Shown: positions 50,867 to 58,884 of the stretch, piece after piece
Layout: each line of letters opens with the position of its first letter
Numbering within the stretch: position 1 is the first letter of the stretch
NCBI GenBank assembly: GCA_046293395.1
Contig: JBKBOU010000004.1
Location: 1-64,000, forward strand
DNA from: CAYNRA01 sp046293395
GTDB taxonomy: Bacteria; Bacteroidota; Bacteroidia; Cytophagales; Spirosomataceae
DNA: 64,000 bases
Direction of reading: 5' to 3'
Made by a program: the position numbers and the translations under genes
The notes under the pieces: model-generated
Databases searched by the model: none
What the model was told of the DNA's origin: nothing
Seen by the model: the letters and a program-made list of their open reading frames with translations, nothing else

Positions 50867-52357
50867 TCAAATTTTTTTGGATAAGTTCAAATAAATTTGA
50901 CGTATTTCTTCTGACGGTTGCCCATTATTGAATTTTTTGCAAGTTTCTACATAGATACGGTACTGCCGATGCAGTGCGTCAAAACGTTGGGAGGCTGCCA
51001 ACGAAAGCATTTTTTCTTTGTGCGCTGCTTCCAAACTTGGATCTTCTGAAAGGGCTTTGTCGCAATATTTTAAGGACAAGGACAAATCACCCATTTGTCG
51101 GTAAATAGACGCCAAACTGTATAATAATTTGTGGTACATCTCCTTATACCAATATCTCCTGCTCCATAACCAATCGTTTTCTTGGCTATCAATGTATTTC
51201 GCCGGAATATCTTGAAATAAATCGCCGCTATACAAACGCTCCGCAGACTCGTAGCAAATCCGTACTTGCTCCAAAAGTCCTTCTTTCAAAAATTGATTTC
51301 CTTTGAAACACAATTCCTGAAACATAGGAAGGTCAATCCAACTATCAAACGGCAGACGGAGATAATAGGTTGCTCCTTGGTGGACGACAAAAGACGCGTT
51401 TTTTGTTTCCTGTTGTCCGCCCAAAACCAAGCGCAAATAGCGAACAACGTGGTACAAACGGTTGAGAGCTTGCTCACTGTCGTCGGCATCTGGCCAAAGT
51501 AAATCTGCCAATTCTTCCGCTGTGGCTCCTCGGTCTCCACGGCTCAGCAAAAAGGCAAATAACGTTTTGATTTTTTTCGTTGCGCCCGCTTTGGTATTCC
51601 ATTCGATTAACTCACCGTTTTCACGATGGATTCTTAGTTCACCAAAACACCGGATTTTCCAACGTCCTTCGTTTCCTTGTGCGACACGCGTCTGGAAGGG
51701 TTTTTCCAAGGGGTAAGCATCTTGTAAAACGATGCTTGCATTTCCTAAAGACGAGGGTGCAGTAGGTATCCGTTGTGGGTCGAGTTGCTGAAGCCAGTAG
51801 GAAAAACGGGGTTTGAGTTGGTTTTTTCTTCGGAGTTCCGGAGGTAAATAATGTGGATTCGCAAGTACTTCGCCCGATTCATTTAAAATCGTGGGATGTG
51901 CAAATAAGCTGAGCCAAAGTTGTTCTTCCAATAAAATGGATTCATTGTATAGACAGATGATGGATAAGTCTGGATTTTGTGCTAATAAAGATTGAAATGC
52001 CTCTTGTAGTTCGCGTAGATAAATATCGCCGGATGGTGTCCGAACAGCCCATGTCATTTCTATAAATAGCAAAAGAGGCGAATTTTCTTGATGAAATGTG
52101 CGTAAAATGGCATCGCAAACAGGTTTTGCACGCACAACCGACTCCCGCAAATAATATTCTGCGGACGACGAAAAAGACAAAACAGAAAGAGCCGAAAAAT
52201 GCGCGCGCGTCTCTGCAACGGGGCGCTCATCTGCAATGTAAATACGTCTCGAAAACGCCGTAGAAACGGAAGCTAAAAGTGACTCTATTTGTTGATTTTG
52301 GTCAAAAAAGTAGCCACTGAATGAAATTTGACTGCCTTGTGAACGAGGTAACTGCAT
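50867..52357 (-). CDS. BTAD/SARP-type regulator with N-terminal unknown domain
   Basis: A 496-residue protein. The middle (about 230-320) is a winged helix of the OmpR/SARP kind (IRCFGELRIHRENGELIEW, KTLFAFLLSRGDRGATAEELADLLWPDADDSEQALNRLYHVVRYLR). The C-terminal 150 residues form a TPR-like bacterial transcriptional activator domain (LASIYRQMGDLSLSLKYCDKALSEDPSLEAAH). The N-terminal 200 residues may be a diverged MEDS/DcmR-like sensor (LLLFIEMTWAVRTPSGD). No response-regulator receiver domain is present. The target is unknown. Confidence 0.75.
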   Translation of the reverse strand: MQLPRSQGSQISFSGYFFDQNQQIESLLASVSTAFSRRIYIADERPVAETRAHFSALSVLSFSSSAEYYLRESVVRAKPVCDAILRTFHQENSPLLLFIEMTWAVRTPSGDIYLRELQEAFQSLLAQNPDLSIICLYNESILLEEQLWLSLFAHPTILNESGEVLANPHYLPPELRRKNQLKPRFSYWLQQLDPQRIPTAPSSLGNASIVLQDAYPLEKPFQTRVAQGNEGRWKIRCFGELRIHRENGELIEWNTKAGATKKIKTLFAFLLSRGDRGATAEELADLLWPDADDSEQALNRLYHVVRYLRLVLGGQQETKNASFVVHQGATYYLRLPFDSWIDLPMFQELCFKGNQFLKEGLLEQVRICYESAERLYSGDLFQDIPAKYIDSQENDWLWSRRYWYKEMYHKLLYSLASIYRQMGDLSLSLKYCDKALSEDPSLEAAHKEKMLSLAASQRFDALHRQYRIYVETCKKFNNGQPSEEIRQIYLNLSKKI

Positions 52358-52466
52358 ACGAGATAGTTATCCAGATTGGATAAGCAAGGTACAACGATTT
52401 GAATGAAGTTGTTTTGTTTTTTGTGGTAAAATAGGAGAGTTAGATTATCCCAAAAATGAATGACAC

Positions 52467-52501
52467 AAAAAAACCGATGTATGGATTACATCGGTTTTTT
52501 T
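52467..52501. terminator. Bidirectional terminator overlapping the DUF2752 stop
   Basis: Near-perfect arms AAAAAAACCGATGTA and TACATCGGTTTTTTT around a 5-base loop. The stop codon of the minus-strand DUF2752 gene (52486) lies inside the hairpin. Confidence 0.75.
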
Positions 52502-52794
52502 GTCGTAAATGCTTTAATAACCTCAGAAATATAGGAGTAGGCGAGCAAGGGAAATACAATAAAACTCAATTTATTAAATTGATAGGCTTCCTCAAAATTG
52601 AAATGAAGAAGCTGAAAAATCGCATTCCCCATTCCGCAACCGTAGCACTCTATATCAAAAAAAACTTTGGAAATACAGATGGATTCTTTGCCGTGCAAAT
52701 AGTTTTCGGGCAAACCAAGTAGAATAATTGGAATTCCTACGAGAGCAATCTGCTTGAAGCGTAAAAAATTAAAGCGTTTCGGTATAGTTGCCAT
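52486..52794 (-). CDS. DUF2752 membrane protein
   Basis: A 102-residue protein with two membrane helices and the DUF2752 signature DIECYGCGMGNAIFQLLHFNFEEAY. It overlaps the 3' end of the TM2 lipoprotein gene by 26 bases, so the two are cotranscribed. DUF2752 and TM2 proteins often neighbour each other in Bacteroidota; neither has a firm function. Confidence 0.8.
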   Translation of the reverse strand: MATIPKRFNFLRFKQIALVGIPIILLGLPENYLHGKESICISKVFFDIECYGCGMGNAIFQLLHFNFEEAYQFNKLSFIVFPLLAYSYISEVIKAFTTKKPM

Positions 52795-53365
52795 CTTTTG
52801 GTTTTAGATCTCCAGTTGCAATGCGGATGATGTCAATGAGCGTCCAAACGCCACAACCACCAGCGGTAAGTAACTGCAAAATTCCTTGTGTTGTATAGCC
52901 AAGATAAAAACGGTGGATACCAACAACACCAACCAATAAGGCTAAAAGTAAGGCAATTAATTGACTTTTACCTTCTGCTAATGGAGCAGTTGCTTCTTTT
53001 TTAAGTTGTTTTTTTACCGCCTTAACAGCGATTTTTTCCTTGACGGTCAGTTTTTGCTCAGCAGAAGTCGGGGCTAAGGCTGCTTGGACATTTGCCTGAT
53101 TTTTAGGTAGTACTGGAGTTACAACTACTGTGTTTTTTTCAACTACAGCCTGGTTTTCTTCTGCAACTTGTGAAACTTCTTGTTTTTCAAGGGCTGTTGG
53201 TGCAGCAGCGATTTCTTCATTGACAACAACCGCTTTCGGAGCGTTAGCTACTTTTTTGGGTTGTTCGAATGACTCCAAGGTTCCACGTTGGAAGGTTGCC
53301 ATTTCTTTTTTACAAGAAGTTGCGAATAGAGTTAATGTTAAGAGAGAAAGTGCTAGTTTTTTCAT
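52769..53365 (-). CDS. TM2-domain lipoprotein
   Basis: A 198-residue protein with a lipoprotein signal (LTLFATSC, Cys18), a long low-complexity Ala/Val/Glu/Lys stretch (about 25-130), then a TM2 domain: LIALLLALLVGVVGIHRFYLGYTTQGILQLLTAGGCGVWTLIDIIRIATG. The TM2 domain has two helices with an intervening loop. The low-complexity part may span the periplasm. Promoter at 53468. Confidence 0.82.
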   Translation of the reverse strand: MKKLALSLLTLTLFATSCKKEMATFQRGTLESFEQPKKVANAPKAVVVNEEIAAAPTALEKQEVSQVAEENQAVVEKNTVVVTPVLPKNQANVQAALAPTSAEQKLTVKEKIAVKAVKKQLKKEATAPLAEGKSQLIALLLALLVGVVGIHRFYLGYTTQGILQLLTAGGCGVWTLIDIIRIATGDLKPKDGNYTETL

Positions 53366-53442
53366 AAAACGGGGAAGAATTAAATAGTTGGCCTACTCGT
53401 GACGTTTTTCGGTAACGACGGAGATGTAATTTCTCCTTAGCA

Positions 53443-53482
53443 ATGTATTTATTTTTTCGGATATTCACAAAAATAAATACAT
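53443..53482 (-). promoter_or_regulatory. TM2 gene promoter within a perfect inverted repeat
   Basis: Perfect 14-bp arms ATGTATTTATTTTT (53443-53456) and AAAAATAAATACAT (53469-53482) enclose 12 bases. The minus strand reads TATTTTTG (53468-53475), a -7 element inside the right arm. The gene-free stretch 53366-53667 holds nothing else I can see. Confidence 0.45.
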
Positions 53483-53667
53483 CTTTTGTGGAGGGGTTTT
53501 CGCATTTCACTAACCTGTGAAAAAAGCTAAAATCCCTAATTGCCTATACATCCTGCGCTACTATTCAGGTATTGGTTGGATACCTATTTTCGCCGCTTTC
53601 GGCTTTTTTGATTCTAGCCATATTTTTATCCATGAAACAAACCGAATCAGGGCGAAATCTGGATAGT

Positions 53668-54381
53668 TTAAGAAGAGGTCAAGGAAATAAACCAATCTTC
53701 AATACGGAGTCCCTGTGCTAAGATGGCATCTTTTGTAGCATCTGCAACGATTTTCCCTTGGTGAATCACCAAAATCCGGTCACAAATGGCTTCTACTTCT
53801 TGCATGATATGTGTACTCAGAAGTACAGTCTTGTTTTTCCCCAAAGATTTGATTAATTCACGGATTTCGATAAGTTGGTTGGGGTCAAGCCCTGTAGTAG
53901 GTTCGTCCAAAATTAACAAAGCGGGGTCATGTAAAATAGCTTGTGCCAGTCCCACACGCTGGCGATATCCTTTGGACAAAGCACCGATTTTCTTGTGTTG
54001 CATTTCTTGCAATCCCACAGCTTCAATACATGCCTGGATACGTTCTTTTCGTTTGCTTGCCGAAAAACCATGGATGTCGCATAGAAAAGAAAGAAACTCT
54101 TTGACATACATTTCCAAATACAACGGGTTGTTCTCGGCAAGATAGCCAATGTGCTTTTTAGTCGCCACGGAGTCAGGTCGTACCGTTTCCCCTTGAATTT
54201 GAACGGTTCCGCTGCTTGCCTCCAAATAGCCTGTAAGAATACGCATCGTCGTTGATTTTCCCGCTCCATTCGGCCCAAGAAATCCAATGATTTCTCCTGC
54301 TTTTGCCTCAAAACTGATTCCCTGAAGCGCCGTATGGGTACCGTACGACTTATACACATCTTGAACAATAATTGACATCAT
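53668..54381 (-). CDS. ABC transporter ATP-binding protein, GldA-like, short form
   Basis: A 237-residue ATPase with Walker A GPNGAGKS, the Q-loop region YLAENNPLYLEMYVKEFL typical of GldA, signature LSKGYRQRVGLA, Walker B LLILDEPTTGLDP and the H-loop STHIMQEVEAICDR. GldA of gliding bacteria is about 300 residues; this protein stops about 60 residues early, after IVADATKDAI, with a tail (LRIEDWFISLTSS) that fits other ABC ATPases. No GldF/GldG permease is nearby. It may serve another exporter. Confidence 0.8.
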   Translation of the reverse strand: MMSIIVQDVYKSYGTHTALQGISFEAKAGEIIGFLGPNGAGKSTTMRILTGYLEASSGTVQIQGETVRPDSVATKKHIGYLAENNPLYLEMYVKEFLSFLCDIHGFSASKRKERIQACIEAVGLQEMQHKKIGALSKGYRQRVGLAQAILHDPALLILDEPTTGLDPNQLIEIRELIKSLGKNKTVLLSTHIMQEVEAICDRILVIHQGKIVADATKDAILAQGLRIEDWFISLTSS

Positions 54382-54540
54382 AAAGAATGTAGCTAGAACA
54401 TTGAAAATTTATAACCAATGAAGAACTTACCCCAAAAATACATGATTCTTACGAAAGGAGAGAAGAAGTCTTCGTTTAAGCATTCGAAATACCTTTTAAC
54501 GACCCAATAAATTTGAAAATCAGTTAATTCCTAAAAAAAT

Positions 54541-54572
54541 AAAACCAGCCTCCAAGAGCAGAAGCTGGTTTA
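54541..54572 (-). terminator. Terminator after the acyl-CoA dehydrogenase
   Basis: Arms AAAACCAGC and GCTGGTTT. Reading along the minus strand the stem is followed by ATTTTTTT, about 36 bp past the acyl-CoA dehydrogenase stop. Confidence 0.65.
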
Positions 54573-54608
54573 TTGATTTCTAGTTGTTGATTCTAAGCCG
54601 AAAATCTA

Positions 54609-56408
54609 TCAGAATATGTATCTGTTCTCTTGTAATAACGCATCTGCTACACGGCGACGCGCATCTTTTAAATTCATTGGTTCTATTTTGGTGAATCTTT
54701 TCAGACCCATCAACATAACACGCAATTCGTCACCTTCTGCAAACGATGTGATGGCTGCACGCCCTGCTTGTTGACAAACTTCTACGGCACGGTTCAAGTA
54801 AATATATGCCATGTCTTTTTGCAATGAAACCGCCTCTTCACCTTTGATATCAATCAATTTCTCGACACGTAGCAACGTGGATTCCGCTGCATAAATCTCG
54901 ATAATCATATCTGCAATGTTCATTAAAATTTCTTGCTCATGCGATAGCTTCATCATGAATTTCTGAACAGCAGCCCCTGCAATCATCAAAACCGCTTTTT
55001 TGAGCTGTGCCAATACTTTTTTCTCAGCTGCAAAAAGGACTTCGTCTTCGTCAGACCCAAAACTTGGGATAGACATAATTTCTTTTGCGACGGCTTGTGC
55101 TGGTCCCATCAAATCCATTTCGCCTTTCATCGCTTTTTTAAGCAACATATCAACAATCAACATGCGGTTGATTTCGTTTGTACCTTCAAAAATACGGTTG
55201 ATTCTGGAGTCTCTGTACGCGCGTTCGAGTGGTGCATCTGCCGAATAGCCCATTCCGCCATAAACTTGGAGACTTTCATCTACTACAAAGTCCAATGCTT
55301 CTGAGCCGTGTACTTTTGTAATCGCGCATTCAATCGCAAATTGTTCTACACCCTTTAGTTTGGCTTCTGCTTCGTTTGTGCCGTTGGCAATGAGGCTTTC
55401 AATGGCGTCATCAATGTTTTGGCCAGCTCGGTAGCAAGCTGTCTCGCTTGCATAAATACGCGTAGCCATCTCGGCTAATTTATGTTTGATTGCGCCAAAA
55501 CGACCAATGGTAATGCCGAATTGCTTGCGCTCATTGGCATATTGAATCGCATGATTTAAAGAACCTTTCGCACCACCAACAACGGCTACACCTAATTTGA
55601 TACGACCAATATTAAGAATATTAACAGCTATTTTAAATCCATTTTGGCGGGCAGAAAGCATGTTCTCGACCGGAACCAAACATTCGTTAAAGAAAACTTG
55701 ACGTGTATCAGAACCTTTGATACCTAATTTATGCTCTGCCTCGTTCATGCTGATACCTGCAAAGGTTTTTTCAACGATGAAAGCCGTTAGGTTTTTGTCA
55801 TCTTCAATACGTGCAAACACGATGAAAACATCTGCAAACCCTCCATTGGTAATCCACATTTTTTGACCTGTTATGGCGTAATGTTTTCCGTCTGGAGTTA
55901 AAACTGCTTTGGTTTTTCCTGAATTTGCATCAGAGCCTGAGTCTGGCTCGGTCAAGCAGTAAGCTGCTTTCCATTCGCCCGTAGCTAATTTGGGTAAATA
56001 TTTTGCCTTTTGTTCGTCGTTTCCGTAATACAAGATAGGCAAAGTACCAATACCAGTATGTGCCGATTGAGCAACAGAGAAAGAGTGACCCGTTCCGAGG
56101 GTTTCAGCGACAAGCATGGAGGTATTGAAGTTCATACCAAATCCACCGTATTCTTCCGGAACAGCTGTTCCTAAAAGTCCTAATTCGCCGGCTTTATCTA
56201 GTAAAGAGGCCATGAGTTCAGGTGACTCTGCTTTGTCTATCTTATCTAAAATAGGATGAATTTCTGTGCGGAGGAAATCTCTACATGTCTCGGCAATCAT
56301 TTGTTGCTCTTCCGTAAATTCCTCCGGAATAAATACTTGGTTGGCTGGAGTTTCTTTGATTAAAAACTCTCCACCCGTTATCGCTGCTTTGTCTTGTGTT
56401 GAGATCAT
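54609..56408 (-). CDS. Acyl-CoA dehydrogenase (long form)
   Basis: A 599-residue acyl-CoA dehydrogenase. It has EEFTEEQQMIAETCRDFLRTEI, AYCLTEPDSGSDANSGKT at the FAD site, MWITNGGFADVFIVFARI, GIKGSDTRQVFFNE and QVYGGMGYSADAPLERAYRDSRINRIFEGTNEINRM with the catalytic Glu region. A C-terminal extension of about 170 residues makes it like the VLCAD or AcdB-type long forms. It starts fatty-acid beta-oxidation. The start at 56408 follows a promoter bounded by two palindromic operators. Confidence 0.9.
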   Translation of the reverse strand: MISTQDKAAITGGEFLIKETPANQVFIPEEFTEEQQMIAETCRDFLRTEIHPILDKIDKAESPELMASLLDKAGELGLLGTAVPEEYGGFGMNFNTSMLVAETLGTGHSFSVAQSAHTGIGTLPILYYGNDEQKAKYLPKLATGEWKAAYCLTEPDSGSDANSGKTKAVLTPDGKHYAITGQKMWITNGGFADVFIVFARIEDDKNLTAFIVEKTFAGISMNEAEHKLGIKGSDTRQVFFNECLVPVENMLSARQNGFKIAVNILNIGRIKLGVAVVGGAKGSLNHAIQYANERKQFGITIGRFGAIKHKLAEMATRIYASETACYRAGQNIDDAIESLIANGTNEAEAKLKGVEQFAIECAITKVHGSEALDFVVDESLQVYGGMGYSADAPLERAYRDSRINRIFEGTNEINRMLIVDMLLKKAMKGEMDLMGPAQAVAKEIMSIPSFGSDEDEVLFAAEKKVLAQLKKAVLMIAGAAVQKFMMKLSHEQEILMNIADMIIEIYAAESTLLRVEKLIDIKGEEAVSLQKDMAYIYLNRAVEVCQQAGRAAITSFAEGDELRVMLMGLKRFTKIEPMNLKDARRRVADALLQENRYIF

Positions 56409-56451
56409 GTGGGTAGGTTTTATCGTGTTGAAAATTGAATCATTACAAATG

Positions 56452-56507
56452 GTATGCTTGCATACTGTTACAAAGTAAATAAATAAAAAAATGTTATGCA
56501 AGCATAC
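56452..56507 (-). promoter_or_regulatory. Two TetR-like operators flanking the acyl-CoA dehydrogenase -7 box
   Basis: GTATGCTTGCATAC (56452-56465) and TTATGCAAGCATAC (56494-56507) are near-perfect palindromes of the same motif, with centres 42 bp apart (four helical turns). The -7-like TTACTTTG (minus strand, 56471-56478) lies between them. This looks like TetR-family repression of a fatty-acid degradation gene. Confidence 0.65.
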
Positions 56508-56522
56508 GAATTATTTTTTTAC

Positions 56523-56565
56523 AAAAAATCCTACGAAAGATGCCATTTCCTTCGTAGGATTTTTT
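56523..56565. terminator. Terminator between anmK and the acyl-CoA dehydrogenase region
   Basis: Perfect 15-bp arms AAAAAATCCTACGAA and TTCGTAGGATTTTTT. Placed 27 bp past the anmK stop on the minus strand. Confidence 0.8.
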
Positions 56566-56591
56566 ATTTCAAGTAACTAATTCATTATTAA

Positions 56592-57794
56592 TTAGTTAGG
56601 GAACGATATTTTTCCCATACTCACAGATGGTACGCCTTGGCGCGTGCCAAAATTGGTTTTTCCACCAACAAGTGCTTCGTTCGCGAGGGTTGCAAATAAG
56701 ACGGCTTCTTTGGCATCGCCGGAAATACCCAAGTCATTTAACGGATACAAAGCAAAGTCTGGGAGTTGTTCCCGGATACACTCCATCAAAAGTGGATTGT
56801 GCATGCCGCCCCCACTTGCGTAGAGAACCGTCGGGAAACCTTCAGGAAGTTTATGTCGCATTTTTTCTATGGCATCCACAATCGTATCCGCTGAAAAATG
56901 AACAAGTGTTGCCAAAATATCTTGGTCTGTTGGTATTTCATGGATTGTCTGAAGCGCCTCATCCAAATAAGTTAAATTAAATAATTCTGGGCCTGTCGTT
57001 TTAGGGAAAGATTGGTCAAAAAACGGATGCTTTTTGAGTTGGCTCAGGAGAGGCTGAGATACAGTTCCTTGCCGAGCAAGGTGTGCATCTTTGTCGTACG
57101 GTTGTCCCCATATTTTTTGGACGAATGCATCCAAAAGCGTATTTCCGGTGCCTGTATCTGTGGCAAATACATCGTTGGGTTCAAGTGTGGCGGGCAAAAA
57201 AGTAAAGTTCGCAATTCCGCCCATATTTAGTAAGATGCGATTTTCATTTTCTTTCGAAAAGAGGAGGTAGTCGCCATATACAGCGAGGGGCGCACCTTCA
57301 CCACCTGCGGCGCAGTGTTTTTGTCGGAAGTCAGAAAGAGTAAGAATACCCGTAGTTTGTGCAATGTGGTCGCCGTCACCGATTTGTAAAGTAGCATTCG
57401 GAAATTTGGGCAAGCCGTGCAGCCAAATAGGTGCATGAAAAACCGTTTGGCCATGGCTCGCGATGCAGTCCACTTCGGTTGGGTCGATATTCCATTTGGA
57501 AAGCGTCTGCAAGATAATTTGTCCGTGCATTTGTCCAATCCAGGGGTGGAGCACACAAAGTTGAAGGAAATCAATTTCTTTTTTCGCGAATATTTGACGA
57601 ATTTCTTCCTTGAATGTCTCTTCAAACGGAAAGGTTTCAAAGTGGGTAACTGTAACAGTTGTATGCGGGCCGCTGTCTTGAAAAGAACAGAGTGCCATAT
57701 CTAAACCATCCAATGAAGTACCCGACATCAGTCCTAAAATACGTCTGACAGGTTTTTGAGCTACGTGATATACGTGCTGTATGTTTGCGTTCAT
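56592..57794 (-). CDS. anmK: Anhydro-N-acetylmuramic acid kinase
   Basis: A 400-residue AnmK with the signature GLMSGTSLDGLDMALC near the N-terminus, CIASHGQTVFHAP, LNMGGIANFTFLP and ATDTGTGNTLLDAFV, and ASGGGMHNPLLMECI. It phosphorylates and opens 1,6-anhydro-MurNAc from wall turnover. The catalytic Asp in DGLD is present. It is divergent from the sugar kinase at 57883. Confidence 0.93.
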   Translation of the reverse strand: MNANIQHVYHVAQKPVRRILGLMSGTSLDGLDMALCSFQDSGPHTTVTVTHFETFPFEETFKEEIRQIFAKKEIDFLQLCVLHPWIGQMHGQIILQTLSKWNIDPTEVDCIASHGQTVFHAPIWLHGLPKFPNATLQIGDGDHIAQTTGILTLSDFRQKHCAAGGEGAPLAVYGDYLLFSKENENRILLNMGGIANFTFLPATLEPNDVFATDTGTGNTLLDAFVQKIWGQPYDKDAHLARQGTVSQPLLSQLKKHPFFDQSFPKTTGPELFNLTYLDEALQTIHEIPTDQDILATLVHFSADTIVDAIEKMRHKLPEGFPTVLYASGGGMHNPLLMECIREQLPDFALYPLNDLGISGDAKEAVLFATLANEALVGGKTNFGTRQGVPSVSMGKISFPN

Positions 57795-57882
57795 CTATAT
57801 GAAAATTAGAGAATAAAATAGTAAAATCAGGTATCAGGAATATTCGTAAAAATAGGCATATTTGCAAAAAACCTAGGATGAA

Positions 57883-58818
57883 ATGAAAAAATATACGTAC
57901 GCAGTTTTAGCTGTTGGTGAGCTACTTGGTGATTTTATAGGCGCTGACATGACAGAAAATGTAGGGCAAACACCGGTCTTTAGACGTTTTCAAGGAGGAA
58001 GTCCGGCAAATTTAGCGGGTAACATGGCACGTTTGGGTAGTAAAACAGCCATCGTAAGTTGTGTCGGAAAAGAGACTTTGGGCGATTATCTTGTAGCCGA
58101 AGTAAAGAAAACAGGCGTGGACACGCAGTTTGTTCGTCAGTCGGTTGATTTTCCGAGTAGTTTGGTTTTGGTATCTCGAACAAAAGGTACACCGGATTTT
58201 ATTCCTTATCGAACTTCTGATAATCAATTAATTCCTGAAGATATTCCAGATAGACTTTTAGAAGAGTCGGCTGTATTTCATACAACGTGTTGGCCATTGA
58301 GTTTGCAACCTGCTCAATCGACGGTTTTAGATGCTGCTGCGCGTGCTATTGCGCAGGGTTGTTTGGTCAGTATTGATGTAAATTACGCAGCGCGTGTTTG
58401 GCCAAACCGAGAAGAAGCCTTGGCAGTCATTCAGGAATATGTCGGCAAAGGAGCATTGGTCAAATTGAGTGAAGACGATGCAGCTCGTTTATGGAATCGG
58501 GAGATGGCTCCTTCAGAAATTATGGATACGTTGTTGTCTTGGGGAGCGAAGTTGGTTTGTTTGACATTGGGAGCGGAAGGTAGCTGGGTTGTAGCCGCTG
58601 GAGAAGAGCCCATTTTTGTTCCTGCACGTGCCTTGGAGGTCGTAGATGCCACAGGAGCTGGAGATGCGTATTGGTCTGGTTTTTTAACGGCGTATCTGGA
58701 CGGTCATTCTCCCGCAGTTTGTGCAGAAGCAGGTGCGCGCATGGCAGCTATCAAACTGACGACCTTCGGCCCAATTACACAAGATGTGCCTAAAAGTCAA
58801 TTGATAGACGGGATATAG
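57883..58818 (+). CDS. PfkB-family carbohydrate kinase (fructokinase-like)
   Basis: A 311-residue ribokinase-fold kinase with FQGGSPANLAGNMARLG at the sugar site and DATGAGDAYWSGFLTAYL, the PfkB motif with the catalytic Asp. The overall pattern is fructokinase-like; ribose, gluconate or other sugars cannot be excluded. Monocistronic, with a terminator 22 bp after the stop. Confidence 0.87.
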   Translation: MKKYTYAVLAVGELLGDFIGADMTENVGQTPVFRRFQGGSPANLAGNMARLGSKTAIVSCVGKETLGDYLVAEVKKTGVDTQFVRQSVDFPSSLVLVSRTKGTPDFIPYRTSDNQLIPEDIPDRLLEESAVFHTTCWPLSLQPAQSTVLDAAARAIAQGCLVSIDVNYAARVWPNREEALAVIQEYVGKGALVKLSEDDAARLWNREMAPSEIMDTLLSWGAKLVCLTLGAEGSWVVAAGEEPIFVPARALEVVDATGAGDAYWSGFLTAYLDGHSPAVCAEAGARMAAIKLTTFGPITQDVPKSQLIDGI

Positions 58819-58839
58819 GGCGAAACGAGCAAAATACAA

Positions 58840-58879
58840 AAAAGGAGTACTCATTTCTATTTGAAAAAGTACTCCTTTT
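58840..58879. terminator. Bidirectional terminator between the sugar kinase and murE
   Basis: Perfect 12-bp arms AAAAGGAGTACT and AGTACTCCTTTT between two convergent genes. Confidence 0.8.
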
Positions 58880-58884
58880 ATTTT

